Positions 17,616 to 26,155 are shown, counted from the first letter of the stretch. The stretch: 64,000 bases of DNA from an uncultured Pelagibacteraceae bacterium (GCA_902524285.1 CABZCR010000001.1:17774-81773), one strand, 5' to 3'. The notes: a model not told the origin generated them from the letters alone. Numbers and translations: made by a program.

Positions 17616-18514
17616 CGCTGAATTGAGAATTTTTCTGGTTGGATCTCTTTTTTTAGAGCAGTCTCACGTCTAAGAATAAATATTGCTGATAAGATAATAA
17701 ATCCAGCACCGACATAGGTATTCCACGCAGGTATCTCATTCCAAATCATATAACCAAATATTATTCCATAAATTAGACTTAGATATTTCAAAGGTGTAAC
17801 CAAAGAAACTTCGGCATGCTTGAATGCTGAGGTCAGAGCAAGGTTTCCAATTCCCCCAAAAATTCCAACAGCTGTTAAAATTCCAAGGTCAAACCAAGAT
17901 ACTGGTATTTTCCATCCTCCAAAAGGAATCGTAAATAAAGATGCAATGAAACCAAACAAAGTAAAATACCAAGCAATCAAATAGGAAGGTTCGGTCTCAC
18001 TTAATAAACGGATTGAAATCGACACCATCGCAAAGAATACACAAAATAAAATTGGTAATAACATGTAGACACTAAACTCACTGGATGTTGGATTGATTAT
18101 GATCAAGACTCCAGCAAAACCAATCACAATTGCAATCCATCTTCTTACTCTTACAAGTTCACCAAGTATGAATATTGACAGCAGTGTGCTAAAAATTGGT
18201 GATGCAAACGTGAGACTTACAGTGGTTGCAAGGGGTAAATAATGAAGACTTGCATAAACACAAAAAAGTGCAGCTGTTCCAGTGAATGCTCGAATAAACA
18301 TCAAGACGGGTTTAGTAGTATGAAAAAAATTACCCCACCTTTCTTTAGGCACAACTAGAAAAAGAGGGATCAAGCCTCCTATCATACGTGCCGCAATGAC
18401 CATGCCTATTGAATATTCTGCAGTTGTCCATTTTACTGCTATATCCATGACGCTGAAACCTGTAACAGATATCAGCATATAGAAAGCGCCCAACTTAATA
18501 TTATTTCTGTTCAT
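17612..18514 (-). CDS. EamA/DMT-superfamily transporter
   Basis: About ten hydrophobic segments in two five-helix repeats, typical for drug/metabolite transporters; 300 residues if read from ATG 18514. The ORF track start at 18550 adds 12 polar residues ('MINDNLNFNKIY') and would leave only 11 bp to the divergent DnaJ-like gene; I prefer 18514 because family proteins begin shortly before helix 1. The cluster position suggests metabolite export, but DMT substrates cannot be predicted from sequence. Confidence 0.82.
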   Translation of the reverse strand: MNRNNIKLGAFYMLISVTGFSVMDIAVKWTTAEYSIGMVIAARMIGGLIPLFLVVPKERWGNFFHTTKPVLMFIRAFTGTAALFCVYASLHYLPLATTVSLTFASPIFSTLLSIFILGELVRVRRWIAIVIGFAGVLIIINPTSSEFSVYMLLPILFCVFFAMVSISIRLLSETEPSYLIAWYFTLFGFIASLFTIPFGGWKIPVSWFDLGILTAVGIFGGIGNLALTSAFKHAEVSLVTPLKYLSLIYGIIFGYMIWNEIPAWNTYVGAGFIILSAIFILRRETALKKEIQPEKFSIQR

Positions 18515-18561
18515 ATAGATTTTATTAAAATTTAGATTATCATTAATCAAATTTTAAACCT

Positions 18562-19296
18562 ATGAACATTTGGAAATATTTAATAGCAGCCTCTTTGGGA
18601 AACATGATAGCGGGCCCTTTAGGCGCACTTGCATTTACTGCAGGCGCATACTTTCTTGGAAAGAAAACAAACTTTAGAAATCCTGGAGCTAACTTTAATA
18701 GTAATCAAGGTGTTTATGCTCTAGGGCTTGTAGTGCTTTGTGCAAAGTTGGCAAAAGCAGATGGAAGAGTCACTGACGACGAAATAAGAAAATTTAAAAA
18801 AATATTTAAAATACCTCAAGAAAACATGAAACAAGTTGGGGCAATATGGAAAGAAGCTGCACAAACCAGTGCAGGATTTGAACCTTATGCTCAGCAATTA
18901 AGAGATACTTTCTACCGGACTCCACAAATGTTAGAGCAAGTAATATTAGGCCTATTTGAAATTGGGTATGCTGATCATGATTTATCGGCTCCAGAACTGA
19001 AATATATAAAAAAAGTTAGCCAGATTTTTGGAATTGATCAAACAACGTTCAATAGATTAAGAAATTCTCGACCTGAATTTGTAAAAGAAGACCCGTACAA
19101 GGTGCTTGGCGTTTCTAAATCTCAAACATCTGCAGAAATAAAAAAAGTTTACAGAAATTTAGCTCGCAAAAATCATCCTGATATCGTTCGGGCAAAAGGT
19201 ATTACTGATAAAAGCCTTATTCAAAAAGCAAAAGAAAACTTTCAGAGAATTAATGATGCATACGAACAAATTTTAAAAATTAGAGGTGAAAAGTAG
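18562..19296 (+). CDS. TerB-like/DnaJ co-chaperone (DjlA-like)
   Basis: 244 residues in the DjlA layout: an N-terminal hydrophobic, Gly/Ala-rich segment (about residues 5-35), a TerB-like helical domain in the middle ('LAKADGRVTDDEIRKF'), and a C-terminal J domain (about 180-244) with the HPD motif ('RKNHPDIV'). J domains stimulate DnaK ATPase; DjlA is anchored in the inner membrane. It is divergent from the DMT exporter and independent of the catabolic cluster. Confidence 0.85.
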   Translation: MNIWKYLIAASLGNMIAGPLGALAFTAGAYFLGKKTNFRNPGANFNSNQGVYALGLVVLCAKLAKADGRVTDDEIRKFKKIFKIPQENMKQVGAIWKEAAQTSAGFEPYAQQLRDTFYRTPQMLEQVILGLFEIGYADHDLSAPELKYIKKVSQIFGIDQTTFNRLRNSRPEFVKEDPYKVLGVSKSQTSAEIKKVYRNLARKNHPDIVRAKGITDKSLIQKAKENFQRINDAYEQILKIRGEK

Positions 19297-19318
19297 GCAA
19301 AATTCCTATTCTTTTTTA
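19294..19318 (+). terminator. Weak hairpin with T-run after the DnaJ-like gene
   Basis: TAGG-(7 nt)-CCTA with an additional G-T pair, followed by TTCTTTTTT. Short stem, overlapping the stop codon as in the terminator at 3987. Confidence 0.3.
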
Positions 19319-19343
19319 TCATTTTTAAATGTGCATTTAGAGC

Positions 19344-19349
19344 TATAAT
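19344..19349 (+). promoter_or_regulatory. -10 element TATAAT before a 49-aa ORF
   Basis: Perfect TATAAT ending 6 nt before the ATG at 19356, so the transcript would be leaderless. No convincing -35 is seen. Confidence 0.45.
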
Positions 19350-19355
19350 AACTTC

Positions 19356-19505
19356 ATGGAATTTTTAACATTCATTGCTGTATGTGTATTAATTTATCTT
19401 GTTTATTTAATTCGACAGGACTTTAAAGATCATTCTGTAAGGATTGAAAGCCAAATGCAGCGTGTTACTGAAGTTGTTATCAAGAATCAAGAAAAGCAAG
19501 AATAA
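19356..19505 (+). CDS. Small single-TM hypothetical protein (49 aa)
   Basis: Not in the ORF track. ATG 19356 to TAA 19503-19505 encodes an N-terminal hydrophobic helix 'EFLTFIAVCVLIYLVYLI' followed by a charged tail 'RQDFKDHSVRIESQMQRV'. A perfect TATAAT sits 6 nt upstream. Its stop abuts the stop of a convergent small ORF. The membrane helix plus amphipathic tail is protein-like, but I recognise no family. Confidence 0.45.
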   Translation: MEFLTFIAVCVLIYLVYLIRQDFKDHSVRIESQMQRVTEVVIKNQEKQE

Positions 19506-19631
19506 TTACTTCTTTTTACTCCAATTATTACGTTTTCTATTTCTAATTAAAGGTGGGTACACACCTGTTGATAGATAGATTTTGATAAATCTGAGTTGTA
19601 AAAACCAAATTTTTTTTAACACTTCAATCAT
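19506..19631 (-). CDS. Small basic hypothetical protein (41 aa)
   Basis: Not in the ORF track. Minus-strand ATG at 19629-19631 to TAA at 19506-19508 encodes a 41-residue protein with an amphipathic N-terminus and a basic tail rich in Arg, Lys and Asn ('LIRNRKRNNWSKKK'). Ends 1 nt from the convergent 49-aa ORF. No family recognised; it could be chance, though it fills an otherwise empty gap. Confidence 0.3.
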   Translation of the reverse strand: MIEVLKKIWFLQLRFIKIYLSTGVYPPLIRNRKRNNWSKKK

Positions 19632-19703
19632 TATTTTTGATAATGCATCTCATTCGCTCTTATTTCAATTCAATTTTTTTACAATTTGACTATAAGTAAA
19701 CTA

Positions 19704-20309
19704 ATGAGCAATGATATTTCTAATTACAACAATTGGTTAGATGCGTGGAATGATTTTTACGAAAAAGAAAAAGAATTAGTAGAACTCGATCCTAATGCCG
19801 CGCTTGTTTCCTCAGTTGATGCAGAAGGTTATCCAAACGCTCGTGTTATACTGATTAAAGACGTATCAAAAAAAGGCTTTATTTTTTACACAAACTATCA
19901 GTCTCAAAAAGGTAAGGAACTTTTTCATAATAATAAAGGACACCTCACATGGTATAGTAGAGCACAAGGTGTTTCTATTCGCATTCAAGGTGAAGTACAA
20001 AAGATTAATGCTTCAATTTCAGATAATTATTTTGCATCTAGAGATCGTAATGCTCAAATTTCAGCAAGTATTTCTAAACAATCAGAAGCGGTTGAAAGCA
20101 GAGAAGTTCTTGATGCTGAATTTAAAAAATTTGCAGATGATTATGAAGGCAAAGAGATACCCAGGCCCGATCATTGGGGAGGGGTTATAATACATCCTGA
20201 AAAAGTAGAAGTTTGGAAAAGTAGAGACGATTATAAAACAAGACTTCACGATAGAATTGTCTTTACATTTTCAAATGATCAATGGACTAAATCAAGACTT
20301 TATCCCTAA
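19704..20309 (+). CDS. pdxH: Pyridoxamine 5'-phosphate oxidase
   Basis: 201 residues from ATG 19704 (the track start is a TTG 18 nt earlier). 'ARVILIKDVSKKGFIFYTNYQSQKG' (FMN phosphate), 'DRNAQISASISKQSE' and the C-terminal 'WKSRDDYKTRLHDRIVF...WTKSRLYP' are diagnostic. Oxidises pyridoxamine/pyridoxine 5'-phosphate to PLP with FMN and O2. The substrate-binding 'RLHDR' is intact. A -10-like TATAAG lies 7 nt before the ATG, so the mRNA may be leaderless. It supplies the PLP used by the aminotransferase and TrpB in this window. One-base overlap with the next gene. Confidence 0.93.
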   Translation: MSNDISNYNNWLDAWNDFYEKEKELVELDPNAALVSSVDAEGYPNARVILIKDVSKKGFIFYTNYQSQKGKELFHNNKGHLTWYSRAQGVSIRIQGEVQKINASISDNYFASRDRNAQISASISKQSEAVESREVLDAEFKKFADDYEGKEIPRPDHWGGVIIHPEKVEVWKSRDDYKTRLHDRIVFTFSNDQWTKSRLYP

Positions 20310-21238
20310 TGACTTACGTAAATATTTCTCAAAATGAGTATGGAGAAAAAATAAAAAAATCTTCTTTGATCACTCTCGGGGTTGTTCTTTTCTTAATTAT
20401 CATCAAAGCATTTGCGTATTTCGCTACTGGCTCAATTATAATTTTGTCATTGCTTGCAGATAGTTTTTTTGATCTCATTATCACTCTAACTACATTTATT
20501 TTAGTTAGAATATCATTAAAGAAAAATACTAATGAATACCGTTTTGGTTATGGTAAAGCTGAAGCATTGTCTGCATTTATAGAGGGAATTGTTATTTTAC
20601 TAATTTCGATATTCATACTTTATATGGCCTACAAAAACTTTATTGATACTGAAATTATAATTATTAATTCCGAAATAGCACTTATTGTTATTGCAATCTC
20701 AATATTTGCCACCCTTATGTTGGTGAGGTTTCAAACAAGAATAATGAAAGACACTGCTTCATTAAGTGTGGAGTCTGAAAAGCTTCATTACCTTAGTGAT
20801 TTATTAACTAATATTGCAGCCTTTGTTGGAATTATGCTTGTAATGTTTGCTGATTTCTCAAGAGCGGATCCATTAATTGCCGCTTTAATTGCGATATATA
20901 TGATCTATACAACAATTGCAATTTTTCAAAAATCAATTGCTGTATTAATTGATCGCGAAATTGATGATGATCTCAAGTCTGAGATTTTTGACATTGTAAA
21001 AAGCCATAACAAAGTTCTTGGATTTCATGATGTTCGTACTCGTCAAAGTGGATCGAGTAAAGGTAAGTTTTTTATGCAAATGCATATTGAGGTCTCAGAG
21101 CATGTAAGCTTGGAAGAATCGCATAATATTGCTGATCAAGTAGAAGAAAACATACTTAATAAATTTCCAGATGCAGAAATAATTTTACATGTCGATCCAA
21201 GTAATGTTATTGAGGAAAAAGAGTTTGTTGATGCATAA
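20309..21238 (+). CDS. Cation diffusion facilitator (FieF-like metal exporter)
   Basis: 309 residues with six hydrophobic helices and a C-terminal cytoplasmic ferredoxin-like domain. The metal site has the D-x3-D pattern in helix 2 ('LLADSFFD') and H-x3-D in helix 5 ('HYLSD'), the arrangement of E. coli FieF, which exports Zn2+/Fe2+ in exchange for protons. The C-terminal domain contains 'GFHDVRTRQSG' and 'MQMHIEV', a dimer contact region. Start overlaps the pdxH stop by one base. Confidence 0.88.
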   Translation: MTYVNISQNEYGEKIKKSSLITLGVVLFLIIIKAFAYFATGSIIILSLLADSFFDLIITLTTFILVRISLKKNTNEYRFGYGKAEALSAFIEGIVILLISIFILYMAYKNFIDTEIIIINSEIALIVIAISIFATLMLVRFQTRIMKDTASLSVESEKLHYLSDLLTNIAAFVGIMLVMFADFSRADPLIAALIAIYMIYTTIAIFQKSIAVLIDREIDDDLKSEIFDIVKSHNKVLGFHDVRTRQSGSSKGKFFMQMHIEVSEHVSLEESHNIADQVEENILNKFPDAEIILHVDPSNVIEEKEFVDA

Positions 21239-21716
21239 AATACTGATACCAATATTTCTTTTACTTTTTACAACATTATCAACGTCTTCATCTGACCTTC
21301 CTGTTCCTCGATGGGTTTCATTAAAAGGTGATGCAAACTTAAGAAAAGGCCCATTTCCTGAGGCCACAATTATTTATCGTTATCAACTTAAAGGTTATCC
21401 AATGGAGATTATTAGGGATATTGAAGGCTGGCGACAAGTGCGTGACCCAAAAGATGGAGTAACTGGTTGGATGTCTTATATTCTTTTTTCAGGTAAAAGA
21501 TATGCGCTTACATCAAAAGAACCTTTCAGCTATGGATATGATAAACCAAACAAAAACAAGATACTTGCTAAAATAGATCCTTTTGTTCATGCAAAAATTA
21601 ATAAGTGTGACTCAAGTTGGTGTAGAATTACAATTATAGATAATGAGAAAGAAGTTAAAGTCTGGATTGAAAAAAATAATTTACTAGGAGTATACCCTCA
21701 CGAAATTATCAATTAA
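21231..21716 (+). CDS. Secreted SH3-like domain protein
   Basis: 161 residues from ATG 21231, overlapping the CDF stop by 8 nt; the upstream start in the track would lie inside the CDF gene. An N-terminal signal peptide ('ILIPIFLLLFTTLSTS') is followed by two SH3_3/SH3_4-like repeats ('VSLKGDANLRKGPFPEA...GWRQVRDPKDGVTGWM'). Such alphaproteobacterial proteins are periplasmic and usually of unknown function. Probably co-transcribed with the next nuclease-like gene. Confidence 0.75.
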   Translation: MHKILIPIFLLLFTTLSTSSSDLPVPRWVSLKGDANLRKGPFPEATIIYRYQLKGYPMEIIRDIEGWRQVRDPKDGVTGWMSYILFSGKRYALTSKEPFSYGYDKPNKNKILAKIDPFVHAKINKCDSSWCRITIIDNEKEVKVWIEKNNLLGVYPHEIIN

Positions 21717-21725
21717 TATTTATTA

Positions 21726-22127
21726 ATGATAAGAATTTTCTCTGTTCTAATTTTATTAATATCTAATTCATTTGCAGATATACAAATAAGAAAACAAAAT
21801 GATCTGTTTTGTTACGATGGCGATACATGCTATGTAATATATGAAGGAAAGAAAGATAAAGTTAGACTGCTTGATCTAGATACTCCTGAAATTTCAAATC
21901 CTAAATGTGAAAAAGAGTATATACTTGGGATTGAAGCGCGTGAGTATATTAACCAATTAATTTCAGAAGGGAAAAGAATTGAATTTAAAACTGAATACAA
22001 TAGAGACTTTTTCGGTAGAATCTTATCTTATATAATTGTAGATGGTGAAAATGTTTCAAAATTGATGGTCTCACACAGTTTAGGAGTCGTGTATGATAAA
22101 AATAATAAGAAAGACTGGTGTGAATGA
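21726..22127 (+). CDS. Thermonuclease-like (SNase-fold) secreted protein
   Basis: 133 residues: signal peptide (about 1-17), then the staphylococcal-nuclease fold. 'CYDGDTCYV' (Asp of the calcium site), 'VRLLDLDTPE' (Arg and Asp) and 'EYNRDFFGRILSYI' (second Arg) keep the catalytic pattern. Two Cys in the DGDT region and one near the C-terminus may form disulfides. The domain is slightly short but looks intact. Predicted to cleave DNA or RNA in the periplasm. Confidence 0.8.
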   Translation: MIRIFSVLILLISNSFADIQIRKQNDLFCYDGDTCYVIYEGKKDKVRLLDLDTPEISNPKCEKEYILGIEAREYINQLISEGKRIEFKTEYNRDFFGRILSYIIVDGENVSKLMVSHSLGVVYDKNNKKDWCE

Positions 22128-22396
22128 GTGAGGATAATAGCTTAGAGCAAGATATAGGAAAACTCAGTTATCTGTTAAATCAAATCAAAGAGCCAATTGT
22201 TTGCGTTAAGTGTTCTGATGAATTTATGACTGGCCAGACAGATGCAAAATCACTTCAGGATTACTCAAGAATCGATGTAGGTTTTACTGAAAGAGGTGTT
22301 CAGTTATGGTGCCAAAGACATCAAATAAATATTTGTCATATAAATTTTAATGGGCAGAAACCAGAGGTTGATTTCAGGTGTCTAGAAAAAAAATAG
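22124..22396 (+). CDS. Small Cys/His-containing hypothetical protein
   Basis: 90 residues, 4-nt ATGA overlap with the nuclease-like gene. Contains 'CVKC' near residue 27, 'DVGFTERGVQLWCQRHQINICHI' and a C-terminal Cys; the Cys/His content suggests a metal or redox site. The 'DVGFTERGVQLWC' segment looks like a conserved bacterial family, but I cannot name it or its function. Confidence 0.6.
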   Translation: MSEDNSLEQDIGKLSYLLNQIKEPIVCVKCSDEFMTGQTDAKSLQDYSRIDVGFTERGVQLWCQRHQINICHINFNGQKPEVDFRCLEKK

Positions 22397-22610
22397 AAAT
22401 TATAAAAAATATACCTATCTAATTTATAAATATCTAAATTAATTAACCAGAGGCTCATTTTATGTAAATTTTATGACCTTTTGGCGAATACTATTTGTAA
22501 GTCGCGATTACTCTATTAATCTTAGTTAAAAGAATTTTGTATTTAAGTGTTTGAATATATCATTTATTTCTGATCAAATTAACAAAGATGAAAATACTTG
22601 ATTGTAATCG

Positions 22611-22616
22611 TATAAC
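22611..22616 (+). promoter_or_regulatory. -10-like TATAAC before the AAA ATPase
   Basis: TATAAC ends 6 nt before ATG 22623. No clear -35. The rest of the 226-bp gap (22397-22622) is AT-rich with no other feature I can support. Confidence 0.4.
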
Positions 22617-22622
22617 CATTCA

Positions 22623-24758
22623 ATGATTAAAAAAAATATATCTGAAAAATTGGCAAAAAAAATATCTAAGGATCTAGGTAAAGCGGTTATGAATACTCCT
22701 TTAAAAACTACTCGTAGACGCATTCCTACTACTCGTAGACGCATTCTTAAGCCACCACGTGGATTTAATAAGCCGCCAATTAGATTTAAAATGAGCGATT
22801 ATGAGATACGTACTCCGTTAAAAAAAATTGGTATTGAAAATTTCAAAATATATCAAAATAAAACAGAAATCGACCTTACTGCATTAAATCCAATTTATGG
22901 AGAAAATGGTTCGGGGAAAAGTACAATTGCTGAATTATTTCAACTGTTAAAAACTTCTAAAGATCGTGATCATAAAGAGGGAGAAAATATTCTAAGTACT
23001 TATGAAAAAAAATATAAATCTTGGAGTTCACCATCAAAAATATTTTCAAAACATAAAGATAATAAAAGTTTGTTAATTCAATTCGAGACAACAAATTTAT
23101 CTAAATTTAAAGTTACCAAAGAATTAATGCCTAGAGGATTAATAATGAATGACTTTGAAAAAAAAATACGCTTCCCAGGAGTAAAAATTATGGATCTTAT
23201 TTTTAACTGCTTGAGAAAAGAGGAAGAAGGTAGTTTAGATGTGCTAAAGATATTAGATTCAAAAAATTTTAATATTAAGGACCTTCTAGAAAAATTATCA
23301 TTTAAATCTGGAGAAGAAGATTTATTAGAAATGTCTTACAAAGTTCAAATGTATTTTGATGTTATTAAAAAAGATGATCAAAGTGAAAGTTCATCTTTCC
23401 CAATGGACATTATTGCATTGTCATCATTAAAAATTTCAGACTTAAAAACGAACATGAAATTATTAGAATTTAAGACAAGACGAGAAATAAAAAAAATAAA
23501 GAAATATGCTAACCCAGAAAGATATGCTCAAGCCTCACGTTTCATTTTAGAATTCAGTAATTTACTTTATGGCATAAACACAAACAATACTGATCCTGAA
23601 AAATTAATTAAACTTGAAACTGATGATGATTTAGTTTTGACTTATTTATGTAACTCTGGAAAATCAAAAAAATTTTGGAAAATATTATCTAAATTAAGAA
23701 AAATTATAGATGGATTGGATGAAAGTGAAAGAAAAAGAGATGGATTGTCAGAAAAATTAGATTTGGAGGAATTCTTAAATAAAATTGACTCGGAAGCATT
23801 AATGAGATTTTCGATTAATTCCTTATGGACAACTTGTTACGATTTTCTAGGGACAGATTTTGAAATTAATCAAAGAAGTACTCTTTCCAAATCACCAATA
23901 TTTTCCCAATCAAGAGCATTCGGAAGAACGCGCGGCAGTTATTGGAACGATAGAGAATTCAATCCCCTTAATGTATTATTGAGAGGAATAGAAAGTAAGA
24001 TTCACCCTCGCTTTTATGCGGGAGCTTTTGAGGGTCCTTTTTTTAAGTTTTTAGATGATATAATGTATTCATTTAATTCTTTTATTATAAACGCGAGATT
24101 CATTGAACCAATCAGACTTGAATTAGAGGATCTATATAGGATTAGAAACAGAGCCCCGACCAGAACTGAAATTATTCAACAAGAAGTTTGGCATTTAGAT
24201 GCTATTACCACCATGATATATCATGATAGGAGTTTTATAAAAAAATTAAATAAATGGCTTCCCTTGTTAGGGCTGAATTATAAATTAAGCATGAGTGAAG
24301 TTCATAATGTAGGCGGTAAGGCAATGGTAAGCTTATATGCCACTGATAAGTTGTCTGGAGCAAATAAAATTGACTTACAAGATTTGGGTTTTGGTGTCGC
24401 AAATGCAATCAGAATTATCGTTGCACTTTTGAGATCTAAAAACAGAAATATTTTTTTGAGTGAACCAGAACAAAACCTTCATCCTTCAGTACATATTAAT
24501 TTTGTCGAGCTGGCTGTTGAAAGTATCAAGGAGAATAAAAACAGACTATTTATCGAAACTCATAGTGAAAACTTGTGCCTAAAAATATTAAATGTAGTTA
24601 AAAATAAGAAACTTGATCCAGGATTAGTTATAATCAATGTAACTGAGAGAAATAAGAGAGGAAGCAAGGTAAATCAGATTAAAGTTTCTTCAGACGGAAG
24701 GTTTTTATCACCTTGGCCAAAACCCGGTTTTTTTAGTGACCGTTATGGTATTGATTAA
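22623..24758 (+). CDS. AAA (AAA_21/DUF3696-type) ATPase, candidate defence component
   Basis: 711 residues. After a basic N-terminal extension (about 55 residues with a duplicated 'TTRRRIP' heptad) comes 'IENFKIYQNKTEIDLTALNPIYGENGSGKST' (Walker A), a long helical insertion, then 'DLGFGVANAIRI', Walker B 'IFLSEPEQNLHP' and 'ETHSENL'. The C-terminal 'SDGRFLSPWPKPGFFSDR' matches the DUF3696 ending. Such SMC/OLD-like ATPases are common sensor or motor subunits of phage-defence systems. ATG 22791 is an alternative start that removes the extension, but the -10 at 22611 favours 22623. Its stop overlaps the start of the partner gene. Confidence 0.82.
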   Translation: MIKKNISEKLAKKISKDLGKAVMNTPLKTTRRRIPTTRRRILKPPRGFNKPPIRFKMSDYEIRTPLKKIGIENFKIYQNKTEIDLTALNPIYGENGSGKSTIAELFQLLKTSKDRDHKEGENILSTYEKKYKSWSSPSKIFSKHKDNKSLLIQFETTNLSKFKVTKELMPRGLIMNDFEKKIRFPGVKIMDLIFNCLRKEEEGSLDVLKILDSKNFNIKDLLEKLSFKSGEEDLLEMSYKVQMYFDVIKKDDQSESSSFPMDIIALSSLKISDLKTNMKLLEFKTRREIKKIKKYANPERYAQASRFILEFSNLLYGINTNNTDPEKLIKLETDDDLVLTYLCNSGKSKKFWKILSKLRKIIDGLDESERKRDGLSEKLDLEEFLNKIDSEALMRFSINSLWTTCYDFLGTDFEINQRSTLSKSPIFSQSRAFGRTRGSYWNDREFNPLNVLLRGIESKIHPRFYAGAFEGPFFKFLDDIMYSFNSFIINARFIEPIRLELEDLYRIRNRAPTRTEIIQQEVWHLDAITTMIYHDRSFIKKLNKWLPLLGLNYKLSMSEVHNVGGKAMVSLYATDKLSGANKIDLQDLGFGVANAIRIIVALLRSKNRNIFLSEPEQNLHPSVHINFVELAVESIKENKNRLFIETHSENLCLKILNVVKNKKLDPGLVIINVTERNKRGSKVNQIKVSSDGRFLSPWPKPGFFSDRYGID
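22707..22748 (+). repeat. Tandem 21-bp repeat (2 copies) in the ATPase gene
   Basis: ACTACTCGTAGACGCATTCCT is followed at once by a copy differing by one base. It encodes a duplicated basic heptad 'TTRRRIP/TTRRRIL' in the N-terminal extension. Slippage by one unit would stay in frame. Confidence 0.85.
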
Positions 24759-26134
24759 TGATATTATCTTACATTCTAGACCCTAATCTTATAGATTTTG
24801 ATATTGAATTAACACAAAAACGTATAAAACATTTATTCCAAGCTGTATTGATTATAGACAAAAACAAAAAATTAGAGTCTGAATACAAAAAAATTATCAA
24901 TGAAATATCCTCTAATAATCCAATAAAATCTGGTATTCTCGATTATTATCTTTTTCCGGAAAAATCATCCATAAATACTTTTACGGATTTTACTTTAGAG
25001 AAAAAGTTATGTGCAAATTTTACTTATGAAAAAAATTTCAATGAATTTGTAATAAAATTAGTTAATGCAGGCTTTATACTAGATTTCGTGCTTACAACCG
25101 AAGAAAATAAAAAAATTTTAACTCATGAGCTAAAAAATATAAGTCACTCAAGGAAGATAAGATTCTTAACGGAAAAAAAATCTGAAGATAAGACATTCAG
25201 GGAACGAGAAGAGTATGATCAAAGCCTTGATCTGATTGATGAAATTAAGAATAAAAAAATTAAACTCCCAGATGATAACGAACAGTTTTACAGACTTATG
25301 TCGTTTTCAGACTATTTAGAAATTTCTTTACAAGAATGGTCAAGTACTATTCAAGCAAGCCGTTCCGATACTAAAAATTATAATGAGAAATATAAAGTAG
25401 AAAATTTTAATAGTTATTCTTTCAGTAGAAAAGTTTCAAATTATGATGAATTAGTTCGTACATACAAACAAATTCATTTAATAGAAGATATTATTAGGTC
25501 TTTTATAAGTAGAAAAAGAAGAGGGTGGAAGTATATCAACGGCTCAACTTTTATTCAAAACACAATAAACATAAATGGTGATCAGTTTCTTGAACATTTA
25601 TTATCATTTTCTTACTTTCTCGATATTTACGTAGAATGTATTCAAAAAAAACAAATAAATTATATAAAACATCCTCAACTGGTTTTAGTTTTACCTCAGC
25701 GGTCGAAAGTTAAGAAAAGTAAAAAAGAAGCGATATCAATACCTTGGACAAAACTATTTAAAGAATTAATAGAAAGATATATTGAAGTTAAGTATTCTAA
25801 ATATGATGTAGTGCCTGAAATAGAATTTAAGTTTCTACCTGAAGTGAAAGATAATAAAAAAAAATCAAAAGCTACTCACATGAGATATATTTTAACAAAG
25901 CAAAATGCAATCGATTTGAGAACCTCATCAATTTTTACGTCCACACAAATAAACTCTAGACTAGACCTAAAAAATATTACTGATTTTAACGAATTTTTAG
26001 ATAATTTAGAATTAGTTCATAAAGATTCTGAATTTTCTGTTATTAGAGGTCCAGCAAAACCGAGTCATGAAAGAAATACTGAATTAGATGATTTTATGAC
26101 TTTTAGAAACGCTCGGTTTGAAAATAGAATTTAA
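24758..26134 (+). CDS. Unknown protein with PIN-like N-terminus, partner of the AAA ATPase
   Basis: 458 residues, start overlapping the ATPase stop by one base, so translation is coupled. I do not recognise a named family. The N-terminus 'YILDPNLIDF', then 'LESEYKKI' and 'LDFVLTTEENKKIL' has spaced acidic residues (D8, E42, D109, E115/E116) and hydrophobic strands like a PIN-type nuclease domain; this is a weak, by-eye similarity. The middle is helical and charged. Near residue 375 the motif 'THMRYILT' followed by 'SEFSVIRGP' looks conserved. A plausible role is the effector nuclease of an ATPase-effector defence pair. It could instead be an unrelated helical protein. Confidence 0.65.
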   Translation: MILSYILDPNLIDFDIELTQKRIKHLFQAVLIIDKNKKLESEYKKIINEISSNNPIKSGILDYYLFPEKSSINTFTDFTLEKKLCANFTYEKNFNEFVIKLVNAGFILDFVLTTEENKKILTHELKNISHSRKIRFLTEKKSEDKTFREREEYDQSLDLIDEIKNKKIKLPDDNEQFYRLMSFSDYLEISLQEWSSTIQASRSDTKNYNEKYKVENFNSYSFSRKVSNYDELVRTYKQIHLIEDIIRSFISRKRRGWKYINGSTFIQNTININGDQFLEHLLSFSYFLDIYVECIQKKQINYIKHPQLVLVLPQRSKVKKSKKEAISIPWTKLFKELIERYIEVKYSKYDVVPEIEFKFLPEVKDNKKKSKATHMRYILTKQNAIDLRTSSIFTSTQINSRLDLKNITDFNEFLDNLELVHKDSEFSVIRGPAKPSHERNTELDDFMTFRNARFENRI

Positions 26135-26135
26135 G

Positions 26136-26155
26136 TTATTGATTTTAATCAATAA
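26136..26155. repeat. Inverted repeat (9-bp stem, 2-nt centre) after the ATPase module
   Basis: TTATTGATT-TT-AATCAATAA, beginning 2 nt after the stop of the PIN-like gene. There is no T-run, so it is more like an operator or a transcript-end hairpin than a classical terminator. It separates the ATPase pair from the sigma-factor operon. Confidence 0.5.

Noticed and set aside
1-18514. Carotenoid biosynthesis cluster based on the CrtI-like proteins
   Set aside because: No phytoene synthase, GGPP synthase or cyclase is present, and the sequences read like the PYROXD2 branch.
22397-22622. Search for an attachment site or tRNA remnant at the border of the accessory region
   Set aside because: No tRNA fragment, integrase gene or direct repeat was visible; the island origin is therefore not demonstrated.
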